Shown: one piece after another, positions 17,819 through 29,800 of the stretch
Position numbering within the stretch: the first letter of the stretch is position 1
How the letters are laid out: the number at the start of each line of letters is the position of its first letter
NCBI GenBank assembly: GCA_964555295.1
Contig: CAZKRL010000033.1
Coordinates: 1 to 34,961, forward strand
Reading direction: 5' to 3'
DNA: 34,961 nucleotides
Source: CAZKRL01 sp964555295
GTDB lineage: Bacteria; Bacteroidota; Bacteroidia; Flavobacteriales_D; Sanyastnellaceae
Made by a program: the position numbers and the translations under genes
Notes under the pieces: generated by a model
What the model saw: only the letters and a program-made list of their open reading frames with translations
Told to the model about the DNA's origin: nothing
Database searches by the model: none

Positions 17819-17844
17819 TATAGGGTTGTTGCTACCAAAAGAAT

Positions 17845-17905
17845 AAAACCCAAAACCCGGATAAGAAATTACTTCTCATACGGATTTTGGGTTTTCTTTT
17901 ATTTA
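17845..17905. terminator. Bidirectional terminator after the lpxD-methyltransferase pair
   Basis: An 11-bp perfect stem, AAAACCCAAAA at 17845-17855 with TTTTGGGTTTT at 17885-17895, with additional pairing inside the loop. It is followed by T-rich sequence on the plus strand (17896-17905) and by TTTTATTC on the minus strand. It lies between convergent genes and would also end the long T9SS adhesin transcript. Confidence 0.78.
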
Positions 17906-17959
17906 TATGTCAATGATGCGAATGAGCTTTGAAGCTCCATCGCCCAAGTGATGTATGGG

Positions 17960-19882
17960 CTATTTTATTTTCTTGCCATTAACAATAAACTCGGTGCGTC
18001 GATTTTCCTCGTGCTTTGCCTCACTGCATTTTACACCGTCTTTACAATCATTGAGAAGCTCTCTTTCACCAAATCCTTTGGACGTGATAATTGCCCTTGG
18101 CACTCCTTTTTTAACAAGATATTCCGTTACAGCCTTGGCGCGTTTGTCGGAGAGCTGATCGTTGTACTCTTGGCTACCTCTACAATCTGTGTGGCTTCGT
18201 AGCTCAAATTTCAGGTTGTCGTTTTCGCGGAATAGTTTAACCAACTCATCAAGAAATGGATACGCATCTTTTCTGATTTGCCATTTATTGAAATCCCAGT
18301 GGATATCAGGCATTGGATAGACCCCTTTGTTCTTGCCGTTGCCACTGTCTTTGCCTTCATCTTTGGTGGCGTCTGTTACATATACCTCAGTGAGTTTAAA
18401 GTTCTTTACAATGGGGTTTTCTACATTGCGTGTTTCAATATTTTCATTGAGCGCGAAGTATCCTTCAAGTTCAGTAACAATTTGATAGTCTTTACCACGT
18501 ATGAGTTCTGCTTGAAAACGGCCGTCGCCATCCGTTAGAATCATCTGCTCCGTGCCGTCTGTCAGGTTTTTAATGAAGACTTTTACACCACCTAAAGGAA
18601 GATTGCTGTCCTTACCTGATATTGAACCCATCAGAGTAACCTTACTATCGTCATAAGAAAAGGAAAATACCTTATCACTTCCCATACGATCACTGGATAA
18701 ATAACCACTTTTCCCATCACCATTCCAAACCATGCCGAAGTCATCAAATGGGGTATTCACCGGATAACTTTGGTGAACGGGTTTTTCCCAAATGCCATTC
18801 CTGAGATAGGAATAAAGAATGTCGATACCTCCTAAACACTGATGACCGTCGCTTGAGAAGTAAATCTGATCAGCAGACCTGACAACAGGGAATAATTCAT
18901 TTCCGGTGCTATTAACATTTTTACCTAGATTGACAGGAGTGCCCCAGGATCCATCTATGAATTTACTTGACCATAAATCCATGCCGCCGTATGAGCCACT
19001 CATATCACTCGAGAAATACAATGTAAGTCCATCGGGTGAAAAGGACGGATGGGCATACATACTGGAGGCATCGCAAAATGGAATTAAGGTTGGTTTAGAC
19101 CATTTACCATCAGAACCTTTGGTGCATGAATACAATTGTGTAGTACTTATAGGAATATCGTTTTTACCCATTTTACCGGCATCGACTTGAAAGCTACGTG
19201 TAAATATCAACGAGGTGCCTGCCGGAGAGACGGCCGCACACGCATCATGGTAGATACCATTAACTTCAGCCAATGGCTCCGGAGTTGTCCAACTTGCACC
19301 GTCCCTTTTACTAAAATAAAGGTTGTTATAAGTTAAACCATTGTACGGGTCTTTTTCTCCTTCTCCTGATGGACTTGTGATAATCAACCCACCATTGTAA
19401 GGGGTAGAGCTGAAGAATGGACCGCCAATGGGAATGTTAAGCGACTCAATCACATAGTATGTGGAATCATCTTTCAATTTTTCTATCGACTTGCAACTTT
19501 CCAACAAACCACGGGCTTGTGTGTTTTCTGGGCTCCTGGAAAGAACACCTTCTAACAACGGCATGGCCTCGGTGTAGCGCTGCGCTCCCATCAACGCTTT
19601 TGCACGATTAATACGATCGTTGTCTGTAATATCAGGGGCAGTTGACGCCAATTCATAATTGGAGATTGCGCTATTGAAATTATTGACTTTAAGATAACTA
19701 TTGGCCAACATCATACGAGATGATGCATCCTCTTTTTTGGCTAATCCTTTGTTGAAGTAGCTGATGGCATCCTGATAACGATAGCCTTCGTAAGCCTGTT
19801 TACCATTTTTTAGATACATGGAAGGTGAGCAGCTGGCCAAAAGAAGCGTGGCTACTATTACTTTATAAAAACTTTTTCTCAT
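17960..19882 (-). CDS. PorE-like OmpA-family lipoprotein (T9SS-associated)
   Basis: A 640-residue lipoprotein: the signal ends LLASC with C18 as the lipidated cysteine. Domains in order are TPR-like repeats (about 25-130), a PD40-type beta-propeller (about 150-410, with repeated SPDGxTLYFSSD-type blades), a carboxypeptidase-regulatory-like domain (about 415-500) and an OmpA C-terminal peptidoglycan-binding domain (about 525-635). The OmpA domain has the HTDCRG...YNDQLSDKRA signature and ends ENRRTEF. This order matches PorE of Porphyromonas gingivalis, a T9SS component that bridges the outer membrane complex and peptidoglycan. It follows the PorP/SprF gene by 22 bases. It could be a paralogue dedicated to this adhesin rather than the core PorE. 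Confidence 0.9.
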   Translation of the reverse strand: MRKSFYKVIVATLLLASCSPSMYLKNGKQAYEGYRYQDAISYFNKGLAKKEDASSRMMLANSYLKVNNFNSAISNYELASTAPDITDNDRINRAKALMGAQRYTEAMPLLEGVLSRSPENTQARGLLESCKSIEKLKDDSTYYVIESLNIPIGGPFFSSTPYNGGLIITSPSGEGEKDPYNGLTYNNLYFSKRDGASWTTPEPLAEVNGIYHDACAAVSPAGTSLIFTRSFQVDAGKMGKNDIPISTTQLYSCTKGSDGKWSKPTLIPFCDASSMYAHPSFSPDGLTLYFSSDMSGSYGGMDLWSSKFIDGSWGTPVNLGKNVNSTGNELFPVVRSADQIYFSSDGHQCLGGIDILYSYLRNGIWEKPVHQSYPVNTPFDDFGMVWNGDGKSGYLSSDRMGSDKVFSFSYDDSKVTLMGSISGKDSNLPLGGVKVFIKNLTDGTEQMILTDGDGRFQAELIRGKDYQIVTELEGYFALNENIETRNVENPIVKNFKLTEVYVTDATKDEGKDSGNGKNKGVYPMPDIHWDFNKWQIRKDAYPFLDELVKLFRENDNLKFELRSHTDCRGSQEYNDQLSDKRAKAVTEYLVKKGVPRAIITSKGFGERELLNDCKDGVKCSEAKHEENRRTEFIVNGKKIK

Positions 19883-19904
19883 CGTTTAATTTTCTTTTAA
19901 TGGA

Positions 19905-20831
19905 TCAGAAATATCTGGGTGATCGTGTCTTCATAACCACCTCACTTCCGAAGTCATAACCTAACATAACCTCGTGAGAGTTGTTACTGTACTTAGCCAA
20001 ATTCGACAGGGTGTAGTCAAACGCATACCCAAGTCGCATTTCCGGGGTAATATTCCATTCGAGCATGGCCACGATTGCATCTTGTGAGCGATAGCCTGCA
20101 CCTACCCAGAATTTTTTGAGAAAGAGAAGATTACAGTTTAGATCAACTTGAGGGCTCGCACCGTCTTGAATTTTAACCAAAAAACTTGGCTTTATTGCCA
20201 ATTCTGAATTTGGGGTAATTACAACGCCACCATTGGCATAGATATGGGTTCTGTAGAAGGAGTTTACACCGGTGTTGGTGTAGGAAATTTTATCGTCAAC
20301 ACTCAAAATGTTCGGAGCTGAAAGGCCCAAATACCATTTATTCGTATAGTAATAAAGTCCGGCTCCTACCCTCGGAATAATATCCCCTTTGATGTTGTTT
20401 GCATAAACTGGATCTGAGTCTTCTCTGACAATCGCCTCATTAAGACGCGCTGAATATCTCGATATACCAAGGCGAAGCCCCATTCGGAGATAACCGTTGC
20501 CTATCGAAACTCTTGTGGATGTATTCAAACCTAGGTCTTGTGTATTAGTGAGACCAATATTGTCGTTTGTAAATGTCACGCCAACTCCCATCAAGCCTTT
20601 CAGAATAGATCCGTCGGCACATACTGTTTGTACTTTCGGTGCACCATCCATTTTGACCCACTGACTGCGATGCAGCAAACTGGCGCTCCAGTAGGGATGC
20701 GAACCCGAATAAGCAGGATTGATCAAAAGACCGTTGAACATATATTGGCTGATCATCACCTCTTGTTGTGCTAATCCTTGGAGGCTAAGCAGCAGCATCA
20801 ACGGAAGAATATATTTTTTCATGTTATTCAT
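19905..20831 (-). CDS. PorP/SprF-family T9SS outer membrane protein
   Basis: A 308-residue predicted outer membrane beta-barrel. The signal peptide is followed by the family signature SQYMFNGLLINPAYSGS (residues about 28-44), then alternating barrel strands to an aromatic C-terminus (RYF). A start at ATG 20822 (residue 4) is equally plausible and gives a cleaner signal. In Flavobacterium johnsoniae, SprF is needed to secrete SprB, and PorP/SprF-like proteins are generally encoded beside substrates with type B C-terminal domains. That is exactly the position here, 20 bases after the giant gene, so this protein is the probable dedicated export partner. Confidence 0.93.
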   Translation of the reverse strand: MNNMKKYILPLMLLLSLQGLAQQEVMISQYMFNGLLINPAYSGSHPYWSASLLHRSQWVKMDGAPKVQTVCADGSILKGLMGVGVTFTNDNIGLTNTQDLGLNTSTRVSIGNGYLRMGLRLGISRYSARLNEAIVREDSDPVYANNIKGDIIPRVGAGLYYYTNKWYLGLSAPNILSVDDKISYTNTGVNSFYRTHIYANGGVVITPNSELAIKPSFLVKIQDGASPQVDLNCNLLFLKKFWVGAGYRSQDAIVAMLEWNITPEMRLGYAFDYTLSNLAKYSNNSHEVMLGYDFGSEVVMKTRSPRYF

Positions 20832-20851
20832 GCTTTAGTTGGATTTGGAAA

Positions 20852-23800
20852 TTAGTTTCTGCGCAAGTCAACAAATGTGTTAAACTCTTTATTACATCCT
20901 TCGTAAATGATGAAGTAGGTGCCGTCGGAAAGCAGCGATCCATCACTATGCTGCCCAAACCAGTCGTCTTGGTAGTCTTTCTTCTCGTAAACCACGCTTC
21001 CCCAGCGGTTGAATACTTTGAAGACACTTTCTGAACAACCCCAAGCACCATCGATGATGTATACATCATTTATGCCATCACCGTTAGGGGATAAGGCATT
21101 ATATACTTCTAGCTTGAATGGCTCGATGAGTTTTATCAAAGTATCTACTTTGCAACCATTGCTATCCTGCACTGTAAGTTCATAATCTCCAGCCGCAAGA
21201 TTTTGTACCGAGTTAATGGTGTCTCCGGCGATTGCAGGATTCCATAAATACTGGTAACCTCCTGCGCCGCCAATTGCAGTTACTTCAATACTTCCATCTC
21301 CAGATTCAAACAATGAGAGATTGTAATCTCCAAATTGACTCAAGGTAATTTGAAGAGCTATTGCCGTTGGATTTTGAATTTCAAAATCAGCGCTATTAAT
21401 ACAACCATCGGCACTGGTTACAACCACTTCGTAATTTCCGGGAGCCAGATCAGATATGTTTTCCGCGGTTGAAATAAGGTTGTCCGCAGAGTCATACCAT
21501 TGGGTTGTGATTGGGGCCAATCCACCTGTTATACTTACGCTACCTGAACCATCTGAAAGATTGATACATGAGATATTATTGATAATGGGCGAAACCACCA
21601 TTCCCACACTGGATTCTATCTCGATAGTTCTTTCGATTATACAATTGGCCTCATCCGCAATACTCACAGTATAACTGCCGGCGCACAAATCACTTTGGTC
21701 TTCAGTTTGGATTCCATTTGACCATGTATATGTTATTACACCTGTACCTCCGTTGGTTTGAAGATCAATACCACCATTACAATTGTTACATGTAGTAGGG
21801 GTGACCTCTGAAACAACTTGAATCGGTTCTAATGGATTGGTAGTAAAACAATTTTGATTAACACACCCGTTAATATCCGTCACTGCGACACAGAATTCAC
21901 TGGCCCCAACAACCGAGATACAAGAGGTCGTGTCGAGCGTGTTCCACTCATAAGTAAACGGACCATTTACACTTTGGATGAAGGCACACAAGTCTGCATA
22001 TCCCTCATCACAATTGTAGGTCGCATCTATAATGATAGTATCTGATTCAGGCTCTGTAATCTCATAATCAAATGACGCGCTACAGTTATAGGAGTTTGTA
22101 ATCGAGACAGTGTAATCTCCAGAACAAAGCCCGCTAATATCAGAATCGATTGAAGTAAATCCGTTTACACCTGTCCATGAATATACAAAACCCGTATCTG
22201 ATGGTGTAATATCAATGCTTCCCTCACACTCACTGAAACAAATGTTGTTTACTACTGTGCTCGGACTTGTTTCTATGGCCGGTGTGGAGAGCAGGAGTAT
22301 GGGGTCGCTGGTAAAGGTGCAATAGTTCGCGTCTACAATCAAAACTTGATACAATCCCGTGGTCAAGTCCAGCTGGTCTTCGTCGAACTCAGTTGCATTA
22401 GCATTACTCTGCCATGAATAGAAATATGGTGCCATTCCACCGGTGACGGAGATATCAATAGATCCATCACTTGACTCAGGACAACTTACTGCAAAGCCAA
22501 AATAGTCGGTTGTCACAAATTCAAAGCCAATCGATGTATCGGGTTGAGTTATTTCATACTGGTAATTTTCGGAACACCCGATGACATCTGTTACCTCAAC
22601 GCTGTAGATACCTGCAGTGAGGCTGAAAATATCTTGGTTATTTGATAATGTATCTCCATTCGAATTGGTCCAAGTATAGCTTAGCGGCCCGGCACCTGAG
22701 ACAGGCGTTAGATTGATCGCGCCATTGTCATCCCCATAGCATTGAAGTGAATAGGTTTGACCAATTACTTGAACAATATCATCCAGAATAATATCAATTG
22801 GCGTGGGGCCCTCAATTTCAAAAGTAACCTCATCACTGCATCCATTGGCGTCAGCTAAGACAAGGCTATGAGTACCGAGGCACAATGAATCAATCACGAT
22901 AGCTAATGAGTCTCCGCTCAAATCAATAGATAATGTTACACCGTCGAGAATGAGATTTCTACTTCCGGTTCCACCATTGATTTCAAGATAGGCCGAGGCG
23001 TCGCAAACATTAAAGCAACTAACATCTGATTGAACAACCACAAAGTCAATTTCAGGAGCGCTGAACTCAATTAATGGATATTCAAATGTTTCCTGACAAT
23101 TGTTTGCATCAGTTACAGTAAGAGTATATAACTCAGGATTTAAGCCACAAAGAGTATCGGCATCTGGACTATTATCGCCAATTCCGCCGGTCCATTCGTA
23201 ACTGATGTAGTTTCCACTGCCGCCTGAAATATTTGGGATGATACAGCCACTTAAATTATTGCAATCAATAGAAGTTGTGCTACCCGATGATGACAATGCA
23301 TCGGGCTCTGTTAGGTTGACACATGTGGTTGCGAAACATCCGTTTACGTCGGTAACAGTTAACGACAATGTACCTGCTGGAATATTATTAATGAACGAGG
23401 TATTTGCAGGGTTGCCGTAATCTGCAGGATCGAATGAGGAACCCGCGCAATTCGGTGACGCCTCACCTGTCCAATCATATGAGTAAAGGAATGGAGCAAA
23501 TTGAGTTGCATCTGGAGTGCCTCCAATAACAAATGCAGCTAATGATCCATCATTCGCTCCATTGCAACCAATGTTGTAACCTCCCTCATAAATGGAAGGC
23601 AAAATCGATACAATTTCTAAGGCTACTGGTGCATTCAAATTGATGGTTTTTGATGCAACACACCCCAAGACCGTATCGGTTACCTCAACTGTGTATACAC
23701 AGGTAAAGAGTTGGGAAATATTTTGGTTGTTGGGGTTATTGATCGGACAGTCTCCATCAGCAGACCATGAGTATGTATAAAATCCAGATCCATTGCTAAC

Positions 23801-26800
23801 TGCAATTTCTATTGCTCCATCAGCTGAACCCACGCAAAGAGGTCTATCCACAAGAATTGTATCGATGAACAAACCTGCAGGGTCAACAAGTGGAATTACC
23901 ATGGTCTCAGAACAGTTTCCTGCAGTTGCTGTAACGAAATACAACCCTGAACAGAGACTGTCGGCAGATGAGGTTGAGTTAAATGAATTGCCATCGGCGC
24001 TTTCATATCTCCATTCGAAAGTGAATGGCGGTAGTACCACAGTTGAGTCTATTAAGCTGGTGAATACCTCTATTTGACCATTACAAACTCCCTCGCAGAG
24101 AGGATTAACTTGGTTGAAGGATGGCACGAATTGGTCATTGGCTCCAACTGAGATGAAGAAAGTGTCAGGGCAGTTTTGTGAGTCAAAAATGAACGCTGTA
24201 TAAATACCGCTGGTCAAATTGGTGATATCCTCATCGGTTGACGAGAAACCGTCTGGACCTTCCCAAAGATATGTGTAACCGCCTGAGTGGCCGCCTGTTG
24301 TTTCGGTAATCTGAATCGCACCAAGACCCACGTCACCACCACCACATGCGTTATTGGTAACCAACGAAGTAATGTCAATTTGCTCCGGTTCCAAAAGATT
24401 GAAAATTATCTCATCAGAAATACAATTTAATGAATCGAATGCGAAGTATGAATAATTACCCGCCGGGGCTCCTGTCAGGGACTCACTTGTGCTGTAGATG
24501 ATATCATCATCATTGTTGATCCATTGATAAGTATATGGTGGAGTTCCTCCGGAAGCAATCGCTGTTGCTCCTCCGTCTGAAGAACCGTGACACGTTACAT
24601 TGAATCCCCCCGGGTACAATGTAACGTCAGTAAGTATGGTCGTAATTGGTTCTATAGGTTCATTTATGACGATCTCAACGCTTGCACTATTCACACAGCC
24701 GTTGCGGTCAATTACGTTAACGCTATATTCTCCTCCGTCAAGATTTTGTGCAACAGGCCCTTGAACCGCTGGATCATGGCTCCAAACGTAAGTGTATGGA
24801 GCACATCCACCGGTCGCAACAACAGTGGCTTCGCCAGTTTCAACACCGTTACAAAGAAGATCCACTTGACCCACGGCAAATAGGAATACTGAATCGGGTT
24901 GGGTTAGTGTATAGCTGTTGGTGTATGAACAACCTTCAGCGTCTGTTACAACCACATCATACGCACCTTGACCTAATCCGCCAATACTATCAGCGTTAGA
25001 GGAGAATCCGTTGGAACCTGTCCATGAAATACTGTAGGGTTCTACGCCACCTGTAATATCTAATGCTACGTGACCATCATTAGATCCGAAACAACTGATT
25101 TGATTACACAAATAATCGGATGTCGATGAAACAACATTAAAGACATTGACTTCCTCAACATCAATGCAATCTTCAGCAAAACAACCTGTATTATCAGTTA
25201 CGGAAATGCAATATGTTCCGGCCAATACATTGATCAAATTGGCCTGACTAGAAGTGAAGCCTTGCGGACCTGCCCATTCAATAGTCACAGGGGCTTCGCT
25301 ACCGATAATGGTTGTAACCTGTCCAGTGCTTGCGTCTTGACAAGTAATGGTATTAGCGAAAAGTACAATTTCTATTGGAGAGATATCACTAACAGTTACT
25401 TCCGCGTCACCTGTAAATGAACATCCTGAAGCATCCTGAACATTGAGAGTGTAAACACCGGCATCTAAGTTGTTGATACTCAAATTTCCTGCTGCGCTAT
25501 ATCCAGCAGGACCAACCCAAGAAATATCTATAGGATTTATCCCTCCAGCAAGAGTTGCAACAATTCCACCAGTACTGCTATTTACGCAATTAGCAGGATC
25601 AATCTCGAATGTTGCGGCCAGTGGAGATGTCGCAGAAACTTCGATCGTGTCGCATGCATTTGACTGACATCCATTGGCGTCAACTACGCTCACGCAATAC
25701 GTGCCAACTGGCAAGTCTTCTATGTCGGCTGAAGCCGAGGTGAATCCATCCGGACCGGTCCAACCGATAGATACAGGCTCAACAGCACCCGCGTAAGTTA
25801 CCGTCATTGTTCCTGAAGCACTGCCCTCACAGAAGGCGTCAGTTGCGGCGATCGCTGCGATGAAATTAGACGCAGATGTTTGACCAACTTCAATACAGGT
25901 AGTGTCGGATGAGCAACCATTTACATCTGTAACTAAAGCACAGTACTCTCCAGGAATTAAGTTTATGATGTCTTCATTAGAACTGTTAAAGGCATTGGGC
26001 CCGTTCCAAATAACAGAATACCCAGCTGAAGCGCCGACAACGGTAAGATCAATTGTACCATTGTCACCTCCCGCACATACAGAGGCATTTGTTGCATCGG
26101 CAAATGCGAAAAGATACTGATCTTGATTGATTATCACTTCGGCGCAAACCTCGGTGCCAAAGCAACCTACGGCATCACGAACAATCAAACAATATTCGCC
26201 AGCTTCTAGGTTGCTGATATCCTCTTGGGTACTGGCAAATCCGTTTGGTCCAGACCATAAGAAATCAAAAGGCGAATTAGTGCCAATAACATCCGCAGAA
26301 ATACTACCCGATGCACTATTGGCACAAGCAGCATTAGATGCGTTCAGGGTAGCAGATACAGGAGGTGATGACAGCAAGCCGATGTTGATTGTAGTGTCGA
26401 ATGAACATCCGGACTCGTCAGATACAGTTAGGTTGTATGCGCCTGAAACAAGGTCAGTAATGATGGGCTCATTCGAGAAAAACGCATTGCCGCTCCAGAA
26501 ATAGTCTATGTTACCAGTGGCACCGTTTACGATTACGGAAGCAGATCCAGAGGCTGATTCCGGACATTGCTGCGGCACCGTGTTAATGATTACGTCTAAG
26601 CCTCCGGCACCGCCGTCAATGTTTTCACAAACCTCTTCCGACGAACAACCATTGGCGTCGGTTGCAGTAACACAGTATGTGCCGGCTCCGATATTTTCCA
26701 AGTCCGCCGAAGTACTGATCAAAGCTCCGTTCTGAGTCCATTCAAAAGTGTATATACCAGTGCCATCAATAACCGTTGCAGCTATAGACCCATCCTCTGA

Positions 26801-29800
26801 GTTCGGGCATGAGGGAGCAACAGGAGAAGTGACAATATTTATGGGAGTCGAATTTGAAGTAACGATTGCACAGACATCTGATTCAACGCATCCTCTTGAA
26901 TCAACCAATGTCAAGCAATACTGCCCGGCATTGAGGGAATTGAGATTTGTCAATGTTGATTCAAAACCATTTGGACCCGTCCATGAAGTAATTAAAAATG
27001 GTTGAACAGCCAAAGGAGCTACAAATGTCAAGCTTCCATTACCTGCGCCGCTGCAACTTTCTGGAACAGAGGTAAAGTCAGTTCCGAACGGCGCGGGCTG
27101 TTGATCGATTATGTCGTCACACTGCTCAACAATACATCCATTGGCATCGGTTACTTGCGCGCAATAGTTGCCAACACCTACATTGGTAAGAGTGGCGCCC
27201 AGTCCGATGGTTTCATCGCTGGCATTCAGCCAAACAATCGAAACAGGTTCCACTGCGGCAACTACTTGAGCGGTGAGCGAACCATTGTCGGAACATACCC
27301 GATCTTGGCTCGTAATTGTCAATTGGAAAGGTAAAGTAGTGGATACGTTAACGTCACTGCACGCACTACCTGTGCAACCGGTGGGATTACTTACTGTCAC
27401 GCAATAGTCAGAACCGGGGGCCAAATTGTTGATAGGATTACCAGTATTGAAATAGCCGTTTGGACCTTGCCAAACAAACTCAAAAGGACCTTCAGCTCCC
27501 GTTACTATGGCATTGATGCTACCATTATCCGCTCCGTTACAGGTAATGTCAGTAGTTGTTAGTGTCACATTAATCAAGCTATTGGTGGAGACTTCAACGG
27601 TTTCGCATGCATTCTCAACGCAACCTCTAGAGTCGGTAACAACAAAGCAGTATTCTCCGGAAATAGCATTGTTGATGGTAGATCCTACACCTGCAATGCC
27701 ATTTGGTGCAGTCCATGTGATGTTCAATGGAACGTTTGCACCAGGAGCTTGAATACTTACAGTTCCGTCTTCAGCTTCAGGACATGACACGGGCGTGGAA
27801 GTGAACGTAATTCCGAAAGGTGCAGGGCTAAGCTCATCAACGAATACACTTGAGTCAGCCGTACAACCTAAGCCGTCAGTTACCGTGATGTTGTAGATAC
27901 CAGCGGCAAGATTCGTAAGATCTTCAGAGTCGCTGAAGAAATTATCGCCTGTCCAAGAAATGATAGGAGAATTAGCCCCATTTATGGTGGTAAGAACTTG
28001 TCCGTTATTACCGCATTGTGATGGTATGACAGCAAAAGTGAAAGTTATGTTTCCGTCTCCACTTCCAATAGTAATACATGAGTCAGCCGTACAATTGTTG
28101 CTCGTAGATGTAGCAGTAACGCAGTATTCTCCTGATGTCAAGTTGGAGATGGTGGAGCCGATGTTCTGAAGACCTCCCGGATATTGCCAGTTGTAATTAT
28201 AGTTGCCGTTAGGCAAAGCAATTACGGAAATAGATCCATCGTCTGAGCCTGGGCATGACAATTCGGTCGTTGCAAACGTCAAGGTTGTGCCGGTAGAAAA
28301 ATCAGTGCCAACACTGTCACAAGCGGTGGATTGGCATCCTGTTGCATCCGTTGCAGTGACACAGTAAGTTCCAATGGCGATGTTGTTCAAGGATGAACTA
28401 GTTCCTACTTCAATAGATCCCAATAACCATTGGTAACTCAGGGTTGATGATGTGCCCACTGCATTTACGGAAATAGCTCCACTGTTAGGGCCTGAGCAAT
28501 TTACGTCCGTAACGGTAATGACCAGATTGAAGTCTCCCTGACCGGATGTTTCAACAGTATCGCATTTCGCTGCCAAGCATCCAAGCTCGTCAATAATCTC
28601 TACACAATACACACCACTCTGAATATTGCTGAGGTCCGTTGAACTGCTGGTAAAGTTGGATGGCCCTGTCCAAGTAGTTGTAGTTACTCCTGTGTTACCG
28701 CTTATGGTTACATCGATGGCGCCGTCATCAGAGCCAATACAGGAGGCATCCGAAACGAGTGAGGTCAAATCGATAACATTAGAGTTCACTGACTCTAATG
28801 TGTCACATGCACTCGCTTGACATCCATCTGCATCGGTGACAGTTAAGCAGTATTCACCTGAGATAACGCCCGTCAGATTTTGACTCTGCGATTCGAAATT
28901 GAGCGGTCCCTGCCAGCTGTATTCAATCGGAGTTGTTCCTCCTATCAAGTTTACGTTTATTTCGCCGTCCTCACTGCGCTCACAGAATCCTGGTGTATTC
29001 GTGAATTGTAAAGAAATTGTCGATTGAGCAGGTTCAATTACCGTGGAGCACTCTTCAACAAAACATCCGAGTGCATCGGTAGCAGTTATGCAATACTCTC
29101 CGGCTTCTAGAGCATTCAACGAGGTGGTATTCGTGTCCAGTACAAAACCATTTGGACCTTGCCACTGGAATGTTACTGAACCGTTTTGACCCGAAATGGA
29201 TCCATTGATTGCACCGGAATTACTTCCTTGACAAAATGCGGGAGTTGAAACCAATTGTAAGACAAGGTTATTTATATTGGCATTCGAAACGGTTGCACAC
29301 TCTTCCGTGGAGCAGTTGTTTTGGTCGGTAATCTCAACACAATATTCACCAGCAGAAATATTGTTGAGCTCACTGGTATTGTTAATGTTATTTCCTTGAG
29401 CATCTGTCCATGTATATGAAGCAATAGGAGCGGTGAGAGTAGCGTTGCTCACAACAACCGATCCATCATTAGTAAATTGACAGGAACTCGGTGAAGCAGT
29501 CAATTGAACATTCGGGCTGAAAACATCTACGCCTACAAATCGTGTGGCCTCAGTTTCGCAACCGTTGTTGTCTGTTATGGCGATGGTGTAAAGTCCAGAA
29601 GCCAAGCTGGTTATGATAGAGTCATTCGAAATCACGCTGTTTCCAATTGTCCATTCAATGCTCGTTACAGCACCGGCTCCTGCGACGGAGAGAAGGGCTA
29701 AAGCGCCATTATTAGCACCCGGGCAACTATTATTGGTGACAGTGATATCGAAGTTTGCGTTCAGTTGTGCGTTAGGAACAAGTGCTTGTGATGCTGTGTA

